Source: Cycas panzhihuaensis
Lineage: Eukaryota > Cycadophyta
Length of the DNA: 64,000 bases
Assembly (NCBI GenBank): GCA_023213395.1
Contig: CM041465.1
Location: 172,305,741 to 172,369,740 of the forward strand
Reading direction: 5' to 3'
Shown here piece after piece: positions 11,645-22,179 of this stretch. Numbering within the stretch: the stretch's first letter is position 1; each line of letters opens with the position of its first letter. A model generated the notes under the pieces. The model was not told the origin of the DNA. It searched no databases and saw nothing but the letters and a program-made list of their open reading frames with translations. Both the position numbers and the translations under genes were made by a program.

Positions 11645-12449
11645 ATGTCTCCTGATCAAGAGGATCAATCACATCCCAATGTCACTGAACTCTTAACACA
11701 AGGGCTTTGGGAACAATGTCAGGATGCTCAAACTTTTCCGCAAAATTTGGTCACCAACATGATGACCATGTTTCAACAAATATTGCATCAACAAAATGTC
11801 CCAACAGTCACTATGATCCAATCGTCTCCATTCAAATTGGATGCTAAAATCAATATCTCACTTTTTGAAAGTACGATGAATGCAAATAAATTGGATGCAT
11901 GGCTTCAACGTCTAGAAGCCTATTTCAAAACACAGCAATTCACGGAGGTACAAAAATTAATGGTCGTTGAAGTACACATGGCAAAACAAGCACTAACATG
12001 GTGGCAAGCATATTCCCGTGATAAACCAATTGTTTTATGGGCAAAATTCAAAAATGTTGCTCGTAGTTGATTCTATCCTTTGGGATACATTGATGGACTT
12101 ACTACACGTTGGCTTCACCTCCGACAAGTTGCAGGCCAAACAGTTAATACAATGATGAGTTCATCAAACTTTCTATACGGTTAGAAGTCTCTGACCCTGA
12201 CCACATTCTCAAATTAAAATTTATTGGAGGACTCTCTTCAACTTTGCAGCATGAAAAGCATCTTCTTTAGATTCCTACACTTGAAGTTGCTTATCAATTT
12301 GCTCTCAAAATTGAAAATAAGCTACAACGAAGACCACAGCCACCTCCAACATCTACATCAACATCTAGGGCATTTGATGTGCCACAGACAATTAATACAA
12401 AAAAATATCGCTCTTTTCACAAGAGTCAAGGCCATACAGATGTTGAATG
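11645..12449 (+). pseudogene. Gypsy C gag
   Basis: The ATG at 11645 opens a 141-codon frame (MSPDQEDQSHPNVTELL...) with LDAWLQRLEAYF and ALTWWQAYSRD, the plant Ty3/gypsy gag (retrotrans_gag) signature. After a stop at 12068 the homology continues in other frames (YPLGYIDGLTTRWLHLRQ). It is cut by copia D at the TDVEC position; the gag-protease linker resumes at 24687 after D. Acts as capsid precursor in the family; this copy is broken by stops and frameshifts. Confidence 0.88.
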
Positions 12450-12817
12450 TGTGACGATGTTAATGTCACATTGTCATTTCATAAAGTTAGAATTACATAA
12501 AGTCACTTTTATGTTTATAACTTTAGGATAAGGTGACTATGCTTAAGTCACTTAAGTGAAATGACATAAAGTTCATTTCATTGTAATTTCATATAATCTC
12601 ATTTGAATGTCATTGGGAGGGAAAACTCAAATTCCAAACCCTAATGAGCATTTTCATTATATAAGCTGAAATTACATGGAGAGTGATCATATTCTACACT
12701 TCTCCTCTTTGAGCTCAAGCTATTAGCATTTCTCTTGTTCAGTACATTGTGCTTGTCTCCACTATTTGCCATTGTGTAGTGTTAGTGCACTAGATCCCTA
12801 GATCCATTCCCTCAACA
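12450..12817 (+). repeat. 5' LTR of copia D
   Basis: Starts TGTGACGATGTTAATGTC and ends CATTCCCTCAACA. It contains a TCACTTAAGTGA palindrome in the upstream (U3) half and a TATATAAG box near 12659-12666. Confidence 0.95.
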
Positions 12818-12819
12818 AG

Positions 12820-12831
12820 TTGTATCAGAGC
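12820..12831 (+). other. Primer-binding site of copia D
   Basis: TTGTATCAGAGC, one change from the initiator-Met tRNA type site, two bases inside the LTR end. Confidence 0.88.
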
Positions 12832-13471
12832 CATTGGGTGGATCCTAGTGCCACACTGACTTGCAAGGAGATTGCAAACTATGTTCTCCTCCTCTTCACC
12901 ATTCATGTGAAGTGAACAGTTTAGATTTTTTTAAAATCCACTTTTCAAAGCTCTTTTTATAGCAGATTTTTAGTACAAAATTGTATGTTGTTGTACTATT
13001 TTATTTCTGCAGATAAGAGGAAGGAGTGTGGCTGCCTAAAAGCAGCCTATTTGCAGGCCTAAAAAGAGCACAGGAATTACTCATCTTATAACAATTTTCA
13101 GCCATCTTTTTTAGTCCAAAATCTGGAATTTTTGGCCTATTTTTGGCACATTTTTGAAGAAAAAATCAAATTTCCAGGTTGCAAAAGAAGAAATCAGTGA
13201 TTTTCATTGATTAGAAGGAGATTTTGAAGTAAAAAATCAAATCGTACTGACGTTGTACGGACTGTACAGAATTTTGTACAGAGGTATAGTCAAAAAATCA
13301 AAGTGCTTAGAATCGCACGAAATTTCACCAGTCGGTGCGCTTTGGCATCCTAAGCACTTTTGTCTACTGAAGCGACGCGAGATTTTGAAGTTAAAGGGAT
13401 CAAACAACCTGTTTTCTGTAGCCACCTTCCAAATTTAAAAATCTCAGATCTAGAAAAATCTGAGGAGTTTT
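12832..13471 (+). other. Leader of copia D up to the insertion of copia E
   Basis: Non-coding leader. At 13262-13281 the arms CTGTACA and TGTACAG flank a 6-base loop; GTACGGAC lies just before. The sequence ends with GTTTT (13467-13471), the flank of E's 3' LTR. Confidence 0.6.
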
Positions 13472-14036
13472 TGTGAAAAGGGGCCTAATAGCCTCACAGT
13501 CCCAAGATCTAGAAGCTAGGTTCACTCTAGTCCTAGAAAGCAACAAATGCTAACAAGTATGATACTCTCGAGATGAAAAGCATAAGCAAGACAAAGCATG
13601 AAAACGAAGGAGAAAGAAAATGATACCAAATATGTGGGGTTGGAATTGGTCCAACCTCCAAATGAATAAACAGTTTGATTAGCAAATTGACAGTATAACA
13701 ATACAGCTCCAACTCTCTATAAGAACAATAAAAAGAGGTCTCATTATATAGAGTGAAATGAGAGACCTAAGTCATTGGATGTTTGACAAGTGTCAAACAT
13801 CCAAGGTACATGCCTTGCATGTAAGACATGTGTCCTTTTGGGGCTCTCAAGTGAGCAAAAATGCATGGGGGTCCATTTGACCCTTTACTGACAACATTGT
13901 GTCACTAGAAAGAATGTGGGTGTGCACTTTATCACTTAAGTGATAAGTCACCCCTAAAGTACAAAAGTACAAATATTACATGAAAAATAAAGTACATAAT
14001 CTTAACATGTAAACATAAGGTTTAACACCCCCCCTT
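13472..14036 (-). repeat. 3' LTR and polypurine tract of copia E
   Basis: LTR 13472-14027, from TGTGAAAAGGGGCC to AAGGTTTAACA in plus view (556 bp), aligning with the F LTR at 37168-37736. The tract CCCCCCCTT (14028-14036; minus AAGGGGGGG) follows. It contains the palindrome TTATCACTT/AAGTGATAA at 13929-13946. The exact left edge is set by TG and by comparison with F. Confidence 0.88.
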
Positions 14037-14147
14037 ACTGTTTACAATGTTAAGTCGGACGCCAAGACCATCTCTGAATTTTACAAACTTTTCTCTACCA
14101 AGAGGCTTGGTAAAGACATCAGTTGTCTACTCCTTCGTAGGTCTGTA

Positions 14148-15914
14148 CTAGAGTTTAATCTCACCATTCTGCACATGCTCTCTGATGAAGTGATGATGAA
14201 CCTCAATGTGTTTGGTCCGTGCATGAAAAACTGGATTCTTGGCTAACTTGAGCACACTTTGATTGTCACAGTATATCCTGGTGGGGTGGTCCTGCTCAAG
14301 TCCAAGTTCCCCAAGAATCCGTCGTAGCCAGATAGCTTCACAAATCAAGCGACTACTGACTTTGTACTGCCTGGTGGAGGACAAGGTAACATTGGGTTGC
14401 TTCTTGCAACTCCACGAAACAACTGCTGAACCAAGGGAAAAACAGTATCCCGAGGTAGACCTCCTGCTATCCTGGCAACCTGCCCAATCAGAATCTGAGA
14501 ACCCTTCCAGAGTGAAGTTCTCATTATGTGCATACTCAAGGCCATGCTGCAATGTGCCTTTGATGTATTTAAGTATGCGTTTAGCATTCCAAAGTGTTTG
14601 ATTGGGTTGAGACATGTATCGTGAACAAATCCCAACTGCAAATGAAATATCCGGTTGAGTGTTGGTGAGATAAATGAGGCTACCAATCAACCGCCAGAAG
14701 AGTGGGATCAGAGGTGCGACTTCCTCATTGAGAGTAAGCTTAGTGCCATTCTCCATTGGTGTAGGTGCTGGCTTGCAGTCGTGCATCTGAACACGCAAAA
14801 TGTCCCAAGAATATTTCGCTTGGGAGATGAAGATATAGCATGGTTGTTGCCATACCTCAAAGCCTAAGAAATAATTGAGAAGTCTAAGATCTATCATCTC
14901 GAAACTTCTCTTTAAGTCATCCTAGAGAATGTTTATCATCTTAATGTCATTGCCAGTGATCACTAAGTCATCCACATACAAGGCAACAAAAATGGCATGG
15001 TTCTTTTCATGTTTGATTTATAGGTTAGGGTCTGAAGTGGATTGATGAAACCCATGTCTCAAGAAGTAATCATCGATTTTCGAGTACCATGCTGTTGGAG
15101 CTTGTTTTAAGCCATATAGTGCCTTTTTTAGGCGACATACTAGATGCTCCTTACCTTGTACCTTGTAACCGAGAGGTTGCTCCAAGTATACCTCCTCCTG
15201 AAGATTGCCATTAAGAAAGGCGCTCTTCACGTCCATCTGAAAGACTAACCATTTGCATTGAGCAGCTAAGGCCAAGATGAGTCTGATGGTGTTCATATTT
15301 GCCACTGGTGCAAAAGTCTCCTCGTAGTCTATGCCTTCCTTTTGTTTGAATCCTTTTGCCACAAGGCGGGCCTTCTGTTGCTTAAGTGAACCATTAGAAT
15401 GGAATTTGGTCTTGTAAACCCATTTGCAACTAATTGCATGTTTGTGTTTAGGCAATTCAACCAAATCCCAAGTACCATTCTTTTCAATAGAATGGATTTC
15501 TTCATCCATGGCAGCCTTCCAATCTTCATTTTTAGAAGCCTCCTCAAAAGTGGAAGGCTTATCAACACATAGCACTTCAGCCATAAGTGCATAATTGGTG
15601 GTGTTGCCTGTATTTTGATAGACGTTTTCCTTCAATGATGTGGTCGTCCTGTACTGTTTGAGTGTACCATTTTGGTAACTTTTGAATTGAAGTGACTTGA
15701 ACCTCAAGATCTTCTGGTCTAAGTGGTTGATCAACAGAAGATGTGCTAGGATCAAGTAGAGCCAAATCAGATGATGTGGACGGTCCAGCAGGTGCAGATG
15801 ATGTACATGGAGTAGAAGATTGAGAGGGAAGGAAAGCCTCAACAATCTTCTTGCCTTTGTCAATGGGAGGTTGCATGGATGCTGTTTGCAACTCCTTATG
15901 ATCGTCTCAAGCAA
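14148..15914 (-). pseudogene. Copia E reverse transcriptase and RNase H
   Basis: Frame 15018-15914 (298 codons) carries EDWKAAMDEEIHSIEKNGTW, KARLVAKGFKQKEGIDYEET, MDVKSAFLNGNLQEEVYLEQP and the [17 protein letters not shown] block. After a stop, ALYVDDLVITG gives the intact YVDD catalytic box near 14965. Frame 14148-14897 continues with QLIGSLIYLTNT-type sequence and RNase H (SDSDWAGCQDSRRSTSGYC, YCDNQSVLKLAKNP, HIEVHHHFIREHV). At least two stops separate the frames, so it is inactive but young-looking. Confidence 0.93.
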
Positions 15915-17220
15915 AAATTATATCTCTTGAGAGATGCATTTTCTTCCCAATGGGATCATACAACTTGTAGGCTTTGCTATGAATGGCATAACCTACAAAG
16001 ATGCATTTTAGACTATGCTTGTCTAATTTTGTTCTTTGTTGGTCGGGGATGTGCATATAAGCAGTGCACCCAAAAGTCCTCAAATGGCTGACAGTTGGCT
16101 TTTTGCCAGACCATGCCTCCTCGGGTGTCATATCGGTGGCTAGCATAGTTGATCGATTGGCCACATAGGCAGCTATGTGGAATGCCTCCGCTTGATGGCT
16201 CGAGTGAGTCCTTGTGCATGCATCATTGCTTTGGCTTTATTAGCCAAAGTTCTGTTCATTCTTTTGGAGACTCCATTTTGTTGAGGAGTGTGAGGAATAG
16301 TCAATTGTCTCTGAATGCCATTATCCTTGCAGAATTGGGTGAATTCATTTGAAGTAAATTCACCTCCATTGTCTGTACTTAATGTTTTGATAGAGTGGCC
16401 AGACTCGTTCTCCACTTCAAGCTTGAATTCTTTGAACTTTGAAAATGCTTCAAACTTGTGCTTGATGAAGTAGACCCAGACTTTATGAGAAAAGTCATCA
16501 ATGAAGAAGATGTAGTACAAAGCTCCTCCAACAAATGCAGTAGACATAGGTCCACGCAAATCTGAGCGTACCAGCTGCAAAGGATGTGATGCACGCCAAG
16601 CTTTGCCTTTAGCGAAAGGCAAGTGATGTTCAGTCCCCATTATGCACGCTTCACAAAGACATTTTGTGCCATATATCTTTGGAAGCCCATGTACCATGTT
16701 TTTGTTTATCATCTGCCTGAAATTGTCTAAGCTCAAATGGCCTAGACGTTGATGCCAAACTTGTATCTTGGACAAGTGTTGAGTGACAATCGAACCAGAG
16801 TAAGCAGAATCAAGTATTATATTATTTGCATCCAATTTGTAGAGGCCATGATCTTCATATCCAACAACTACTACTTGGTCATCTTTATCACTTATTACAC
16901 ATTTCCCATTTCTAAACAAGACGCTAATCTGTCGCTTGTCCAACTTGCTAACAGATAGTAAGTTCTTGTCCATGGAAGGTATGAAGTAGGCATTGCCATT
17001 GGGAAATGAAGAGGAAGGATTTGAAGAAGAGTGAAATGGAGTTATTGTGCCTATTCCAGAAATCTTTACAGATTGATTGTTGCCAAAGGTCACTAATTGA
17101 CCTTTTCCTTCCTTGATGTCAGTAAGGAGTTCTTCACTCCCAGTCATGTGTTGTGAAGCTCCAGAATCAATGATCCAAGTTTCATCAACCTTAGATGATT
17201 GATAGGCACAAAACAGTTTG
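15907..17220 (-). pseudogene. Copia E protease and integrase
   Basis: Just upstream of 17147 the frame reads TWIIDSGASQHMTGSEELL, an intact copia protease active site. Integrase follows: VWHQRLGHLSLDNFRQM with CEACIMGTEH (HHCC zinc domain), LVRSDLRGPM (first Asp), LSTDNGGEFTSNEF (second Asp) and PQQNGVSKRMNRT (Glu replaced by Ser-Lys). A frameshift near 16170 moves the C-terminal part (DMTPEEAWSGKKPTVSHLRTFG) to frame 15907-16164. Confidence 0.93.
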
Positions 17221-18218
17221 TCTTCATCTGCAAACTGATCGAAGTGGCATTGATTGCCACCTTTAAACCCCCCCCTTCCTCTTTGACCTCCTCAATAGGC
17301 ACCTTGATTTGGTCGAGGGGGTTGCTGCTGCTGTTGTTGCTAGAATCTTTGTTGGAATTGTTGACATGGTTGTTGTTGTCTCTGATTTTGTTGACGTGGT
17401 TGTTGTTGTTGTTGACGTAGATCTGCTTGCTTCTTCCTACAATCAGGTGCTATGTGGCCAGGTTTGCCACAATAATGAAACACAACATTGGTCTTTGAAG
17501 AACCAATGTTCATGTTTCCAAATTGCTTTGAGAGTGCAAGTTTGGGGTTCTGCTTGGCCTTTGATTTGGCTGTAAATGCACCTGATGTAGATGGTTCCTC
17601 CTCATTATCCTTGGTGTAAATTTGTTCTTCTTGAAGCAATAAACTTTCAAATTCATTAAATGACATTCTTTTGAGAGAACCATCTCTTGTAGTAGAAGAT
17701 ATAAAGTCGTTGTAGTCCTTTGGCAAAGCTTTGGTGATAGATGTTATAAGTTCGTCTCTTGTTGCTGGACTACCTAGTGTATTCAACTCATTACATACCT
17801 CCTTGATGGAGGAAAGAAAAGCCGACATAGGCTTGACAAACTTTACAGAATACAACTTGGCTTTTACCATTAAAATGCGAGCTTCATCTCACCTTTCATA
17901 CAAAGAGGACAAAATGTCCCAAGCTTCCTTAGAAGTTTTTGCACATACAATGTTTTGATCCACATGTACATCAACAATCATATGAAGGAATGCCAAAGTG
18001 ATTTCATCTTTGGCTTCCCAAGCAGCAACAAAAACATCATCAGGTTGAACAGTTACATTGCCATTGACAACAAATACAAGTTGGGGTATCCTTCCAGAAA
18101 CATAACCCCAAAATTCATTCATTATCAACAGATTCTAAGTGATCTACTTCCATTCTTGATAGTTATCTTATCCTGTTAATCGAATGGTGCATACATTAAG
18201 CATGTTAATTGCAACCAT
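17221..18218 (-). pseudogene. Copia E gag with glutamine-rich tail
   Basis: The ATG at 18218 opens a frame (MVAINMLNVCTIRLTG) interrupted by several stops but otherwise continuous to 17340. It shows the UBN2-type gag blocks AWDILSSLYER, ELITSITKALPKDYNDF and LLLQEEQI. The zinc knuckle reads VVFHYCGKPGHIAPDC, with the first Cys changed to His. A run of CAA/CAG codons (17290-17420) encodes a Gln/Arg-rich tail, then the frame enters protease. Confidence 0.88.
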
Positions 18219-18640
18219 GTTTCAGTTGTAAAGCTTGAAGCTAGAAAATAACTTGGAAACTCAAAGCTTTTGTTGCTGAAGTTCCACCTTCTAACGAAAC
18301 CAACAGTTCTGATCTTACTAGAAGATCCAACAACTGAATGGAATGATGAGGGGTGGAGGACTACGCTAAAGAGTTGGTCCAACCCTGATCTATAGAGAAG
18401 ATCCAACAGTTGGCCAAGTTAAATCTAGGACAAGGCAGGTAGGGTTGATCTGCATGGACGTACCATGCTTTCCCTGGGATTCACAGCCCCAATAACACAC
18501 TTTTTGAACCTCCTTTCCCTCAAGCAACGTTAATTGTCGTGGCACCTTGGCCAGTCGGTTGGTCCCCTAGGGAATACACCAACCTTAAGGTTATTTCAGA
18601 GGCAAGGTTTGAACCTTTTTCGGGCCTCTCCAACAAGATT
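18219..18640. other. Unassigned sequence with a possible SINE-like box
   Basis: No coding signal. On the minus strand a GGTTCAAACCTTGCC string near 18605-18620 resembles a pol III B box, but no convincing A box or tail was found at the right spacing. This sequence replaces the expected 5' leader and LTR of E. Confidence 0.25.
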
Positions 18641-19720
18641 TTTAAGTCACTTTTTAGAAGGTTAAAGTGAACTTAAGATTTATTTTTACTTAGAAGATGT
18701 ACTTATGAAAGTGCTTGATTAAGCTTACAATGAAAAGTGGCTTCAAAAGAAGCAAGCTAGTACATCAAATGAACACTTATAGTGTTCTTTACAATGAGCA
18801 CTTAATGAAGTGAGAGTGTTTTTGCTGATCCAAGTAAAGAAAGATGCTTGAGTATAATGAGTTTTGCAAAAAAAGTACTTGAGCTCAAAAGTGAAGGTAA
18901 GAGAACCACTTGCAAAATAGGACACCAAGCACCAAGTGTTGGGACTTTAAAAATAGTCCCAACGATCAAAAAATGAAGTAATTTTATTAAGTATAAAGTA
19001 TTTTTGAGCCCTTTTTGTGACTAAGGGCAATAGGTCACCATGCAAGGTGCCTTAAAGAAGTGTTTTAAATAGTGATAAATATCATTTTTTAACAATATGC
19101 AAACACTTAGAATCACTTCACCTAAGCTCATTAGCACTTAGGCATCATTAATTAAGTGTTAAAAAGAGCTTAAAGAGCCAAACAACTGAGGCTGAAATTT
19201 GAATTTTTTTTGCAACTTGAGCAATAAGGACACCATGCAGGGAGCCTTTGAAAATGCTTAAACAAGAGTATTTTGAAGTCTTCAAAGAAGTGAGTTTGAG
19301 CTAGTATTGGTGATTTAATGAGATCACTCAATACTTAGAAGATTTTTAGCTCCAAAAACACAAAAAAAGATGATTTTTCTCTTAAGAAAATTTAAACCAA
19401 GGTCACTATGCAAAGTGCATTGATTAGAGAAATGACTTAATAAAGAGAAAAAGATCACTTTTGATGTAGAAAAACACTTTAAAAAGCCTTGATCTAGTCG
19501 TTTTTCACTAAAGTGAAGTCAACAAGTATTAAATGATAAAAAATCATTTAGAGACCTTTGGATTTGGCTTTAAAAAGGGAATTTTTGATTATTTAAAAAA
19601 AAGACTTGATGAAACTTTAGATCAAAGTAAGTTATATAAAAGGGAATATTCAATGAATATTCCAATTTTTATAACCTAAGTTCAAAATGAAAAGTTTTGA
19701 AAATGAAATTTTTGAAAAAA
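18641..19720. repeat. AT-rich block of diverged ~180-bp repeats
   Basis: Three related strings, GGTCACCATGCAAGGTGCC (about 19035), GGACACCATGCAGGGAGCC (19228) and GGTCACTATGCAAAGTGCA (19401), are spaced 193 and 173 bp, each followed by A-rich sequence with AAGTGA/CACTTT runs. A perfect inverted repeat, GTTGGGACT (18938-18946) and AGTCCCAAC (18955-18963), lies at the left. No ORF is supported. Confidence 0.5.
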
Positions 19721-20089
19721 ATAAGGGCAACCGTGAGCTGCTGCCGTTCGTGCGCCCACGGATATGAACGGATCGTTCGTTCTCCCTACAGAGAACTTGG
19801 AACGATCCCGGATTTCAGAAGAAGGGATATAGCATTTAGACAGAGGTTCTTGCCAGTTTTCAGACCAAATGATCTTTGTTTGAGAAAGATCTACCCGTTT
19901 GGAGGTTCGGCTGGGTGCACGAACAGCAGAGTAACAGAGCAGCGGCGCGGCTCCTTAGAATGACGTATGACCATTGTGTGAGTTGTGTGGGACCCGCACA
20001 GAGTTGCGGGGCCCTTCTAGTAGAAGTAAGATACTGCAATGCACCTGCATTAGATATTTTGTAGCAGAGGCAACAACAAGGTCGGCAAC
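19721..20089 (+). other. CpG-rich block inside copia D, before its zinc knuckle
   Basis: GC- and CpG-rich compared with its surroundings. A long stem is formed by GGATCGTTC (19770-19778) and GAACGATCC (near 19800-19808), with an inner CGTTCTC/GAGAAC match. It stands where D's gag should be; no gag homology was seen in any frame. Confidence 0.45.
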
Positions 20090-21780
20090 AAAACAGCAGT
20101 CAAAAGACCGTCAATCAGAGACAGTCAAACAACAATGCTCCCACGTGTCAAAGGTCTAACAGGAAAGGACACCTTGCAAAAGATTGTCGCATTGACTACA
20201 ACAAATTGCCTCGTCATCAACAACAGCAACATCAAGCCCACAATGTTTATGAGAGTCATGATGACTTGTTTGCAGAAGCAAATCTCATTGAGGCACGTAT
20301 TCAACAAAGTAGGGAAGCATCCACTTCATCTGTTGCTTCTAGACCTAAGAGGTACATCGAGGCACACTATGGCACAGCCATTTGTCAGCTTGATTCGCCA
20401 CTACCTCGACCTGTTGGACAGGCAAACACTGCATCAACATCATCATCAGACTGGGTTATGGACATAGCAGCTACGCAGCACATGACTTGTCACCGGGACT
20501 TCTTCTAGGATTTTGATTCAGAGGTCACAGGAGTAGTACACATGGCCGATAAGTCGACACAACATGTTCAAGGCATGGGCTCCATACGCTTGAAGCTCCC
20601 AGGCCTGCCCAATTTTACTTTAAAAGATGTCTTATATATTCCCCATCTCAAACAAAACCTTCTGTTGTTATCCACACTTGTGTCTCGTGGATTCGACTTG
20701 AGTGTCACAGCTAATGATCAAGTTCTTAGTGTTATTCACCCGCCTTCATGTTCTGTGGTAATGACTGCAAAACTTGAAGGTAAGCTATTTAGACTGACTG
20801 GAACCACATTGTCTTCTTCTGCATGCCAAGTTGTTGCCCCCATCTGTGTCGAAGAAGAACTTGCATATGTCACATTGACTCATTCCAAGTCGTCCCCAGA
20901 AGCTCTCTGGCATGTTCGCATGGAGCACATCAAACTTGATCGACTTAAGGAAATCTCCCATTCCACTCCAGGTCTGCCCAGATTTTCCTCTAAGCCATTC
21001 AAATGTGAAGCTTGCATTATTGCCAAATCTAACCGATAGCCATTTCCCCAGAGTCAATGGAAAGCCAGTCAACCTCTTGAATTAGTACACTTAGACATCT
21101 GTGGGCCTATGCCTATCCCTTCTCTCACAGAGAAGAGGTACTACATTACATTTATTGATGACTTCACTCGAAAGGTGTGGGTGACCTTTCTGAAATCAAA
21201 AGATGAAGCATTCACAGTATTCAAGGCATTCAAGATTCTCACAGAGAAGGAATTTGGATATCAGTTGAAATGTCTCAAGATTGACAATGGTGGTGAATAC
21301 ACTTCAAATGAATTCTAAGACTTCTTGCGTCACCAGGGGATCAAGCATCAAACAACTATTGCAAGTACCCCTCAATAGAATGGAGTTAACTGAAAGGGCT
21401 AATAGAACCATAATGAATATGGCACAAGCTATGCTTGTCTTCAAGAATGTACCTGCATATCTTTGGGCCGAAGCTATTTATACTACAGTCTATTGCATGA
21501 ACAACATAAGTCCATCGAAGCTCGGCCCATCTCCAAATCAACGATGGAATGGACGGACCCCCACTCTCCATCACTTCAAAATTTTTGGCTCTACTTGCTA
21601 TGCTCACATTCTTGATGAGCATAGAAATAAGCTCCAGCAGCGAGCTTTAAAGGGCATCTTTGTTGGGTACCCCATGAACAAGATAGGGTACAAGGTCTTC
21701 ATTCCAATATTAAAGAAGATCATTATCACTAGGGATGTGGTGTTTACGGAGACAGAGAATCAACTGCTTCAACTTGATTC
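20090..21780 (+). pseudogene. Copia D gag end, protease and integrase
   Basis: The zinc knuckle lies near 20135-20190 (CQRSNRKGHLAKDC, second Cys changed to Ser). Protease at 20452-20490 reads WVMDIAATQHMT, with the Ser-Gly of D-S-G-A-T lost. Integrase follows: ALWHVRMEHI, CEACIIAKSNR, HLDICGPM (first Asp), LKIDNGGEYTSNEF (second Asp) and a decayed NGV box with stops (CAG to TAG near 21375). The C-terminal half is a clear 279-codon frame from 21281 (NVPAYLWAEAIYTTVYCMN, LKGIFVGYPMNKIGYKVF). Confidence 0.92.
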
Positions 21781-21841
21781 TAAAGCATCATCTCATAGAT
21801 ATAACAATGTCCAGGAATATGATGTACAGATTCCAACATTT

Positions 21842-21857
21842 GGGGGGGGGGGGGGGG
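21842..21857 (+). repeat. Poly-G run of 16
   Basis: A homopolymer of G in the integrase-RT linker of copia D. It is flanked by sequence in different frames, so length change here probably caused one of the frameshifts. Confidence 0.8.
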
Positions 21858-22179
21858 AGACACTGAAGAAATACTCGAAATTTTGGAATCTGACAATAGA
21901 CCCCCGGAGGACACTATCCTTGACTCAGATCCTGTGCGAATGTGTGCCAATCCAACGCCAACTTGGGAGAATAGCCAGGAATCACCACGTCAAGCATCAA
22001 AAGGAAAAAGAGTTGCAGAAGAACCACCTTAACCACCTTCAGTTGCAGGGCTGTCTTCTCCAGCAATGTCATCGACCTCAGGACCATGCATCTCCCATGA
22101 TCTTTTCAGGATCAAAATGAAGACCAGGATGTTGTGGAAATGAGAATGTCATTCCCAACCAAAGGTTTTTGAGAAGCCT

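Larger units (their letters stand above)
13472..18218 (-). mobile_element. Ty1/copia retrotransposon E, innermost element of the left nest, lacking a 5' LTR
   Basis: On the minus strand the element has gag, protease, integrase, RT, RNase H, polypurine tract and 3' LTR. It shares LTR sequence and pol with element F at 37168-39540. No second LTR is present on the 5' (right) side; recognisable sequence ends at the gag start near 18218. The protein frames are the best preserved of the left nest, with DSGAS protease and YVDD RT motifs retained, but stops and frameshifts still occur. Confidence 0.92.

Noticed and set aside
11278-11668. Repetitive ORFs across the C leader minisatellite
   Set aside because: Open only because the repeat unit lacks stops; no coding bias and several overlapping frames are equally open.
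15329-15592. Long alternative-frame ORFs inside E, D and F
   Set aside because: They overlap better-supported pol frames and have no motif of their own.
17290-17420. CAA/CAG-type repeat that looks like a microsatellite
   Set aside because: It is the coding part of copia E gag for a glutamine-rich tail next to the zinc knuckle.
18400-18640. Possible tRNA-derived SINE
   Set aside because: Only a B-box-like string was seen; no A box at the right distance, no tail and no duplication.
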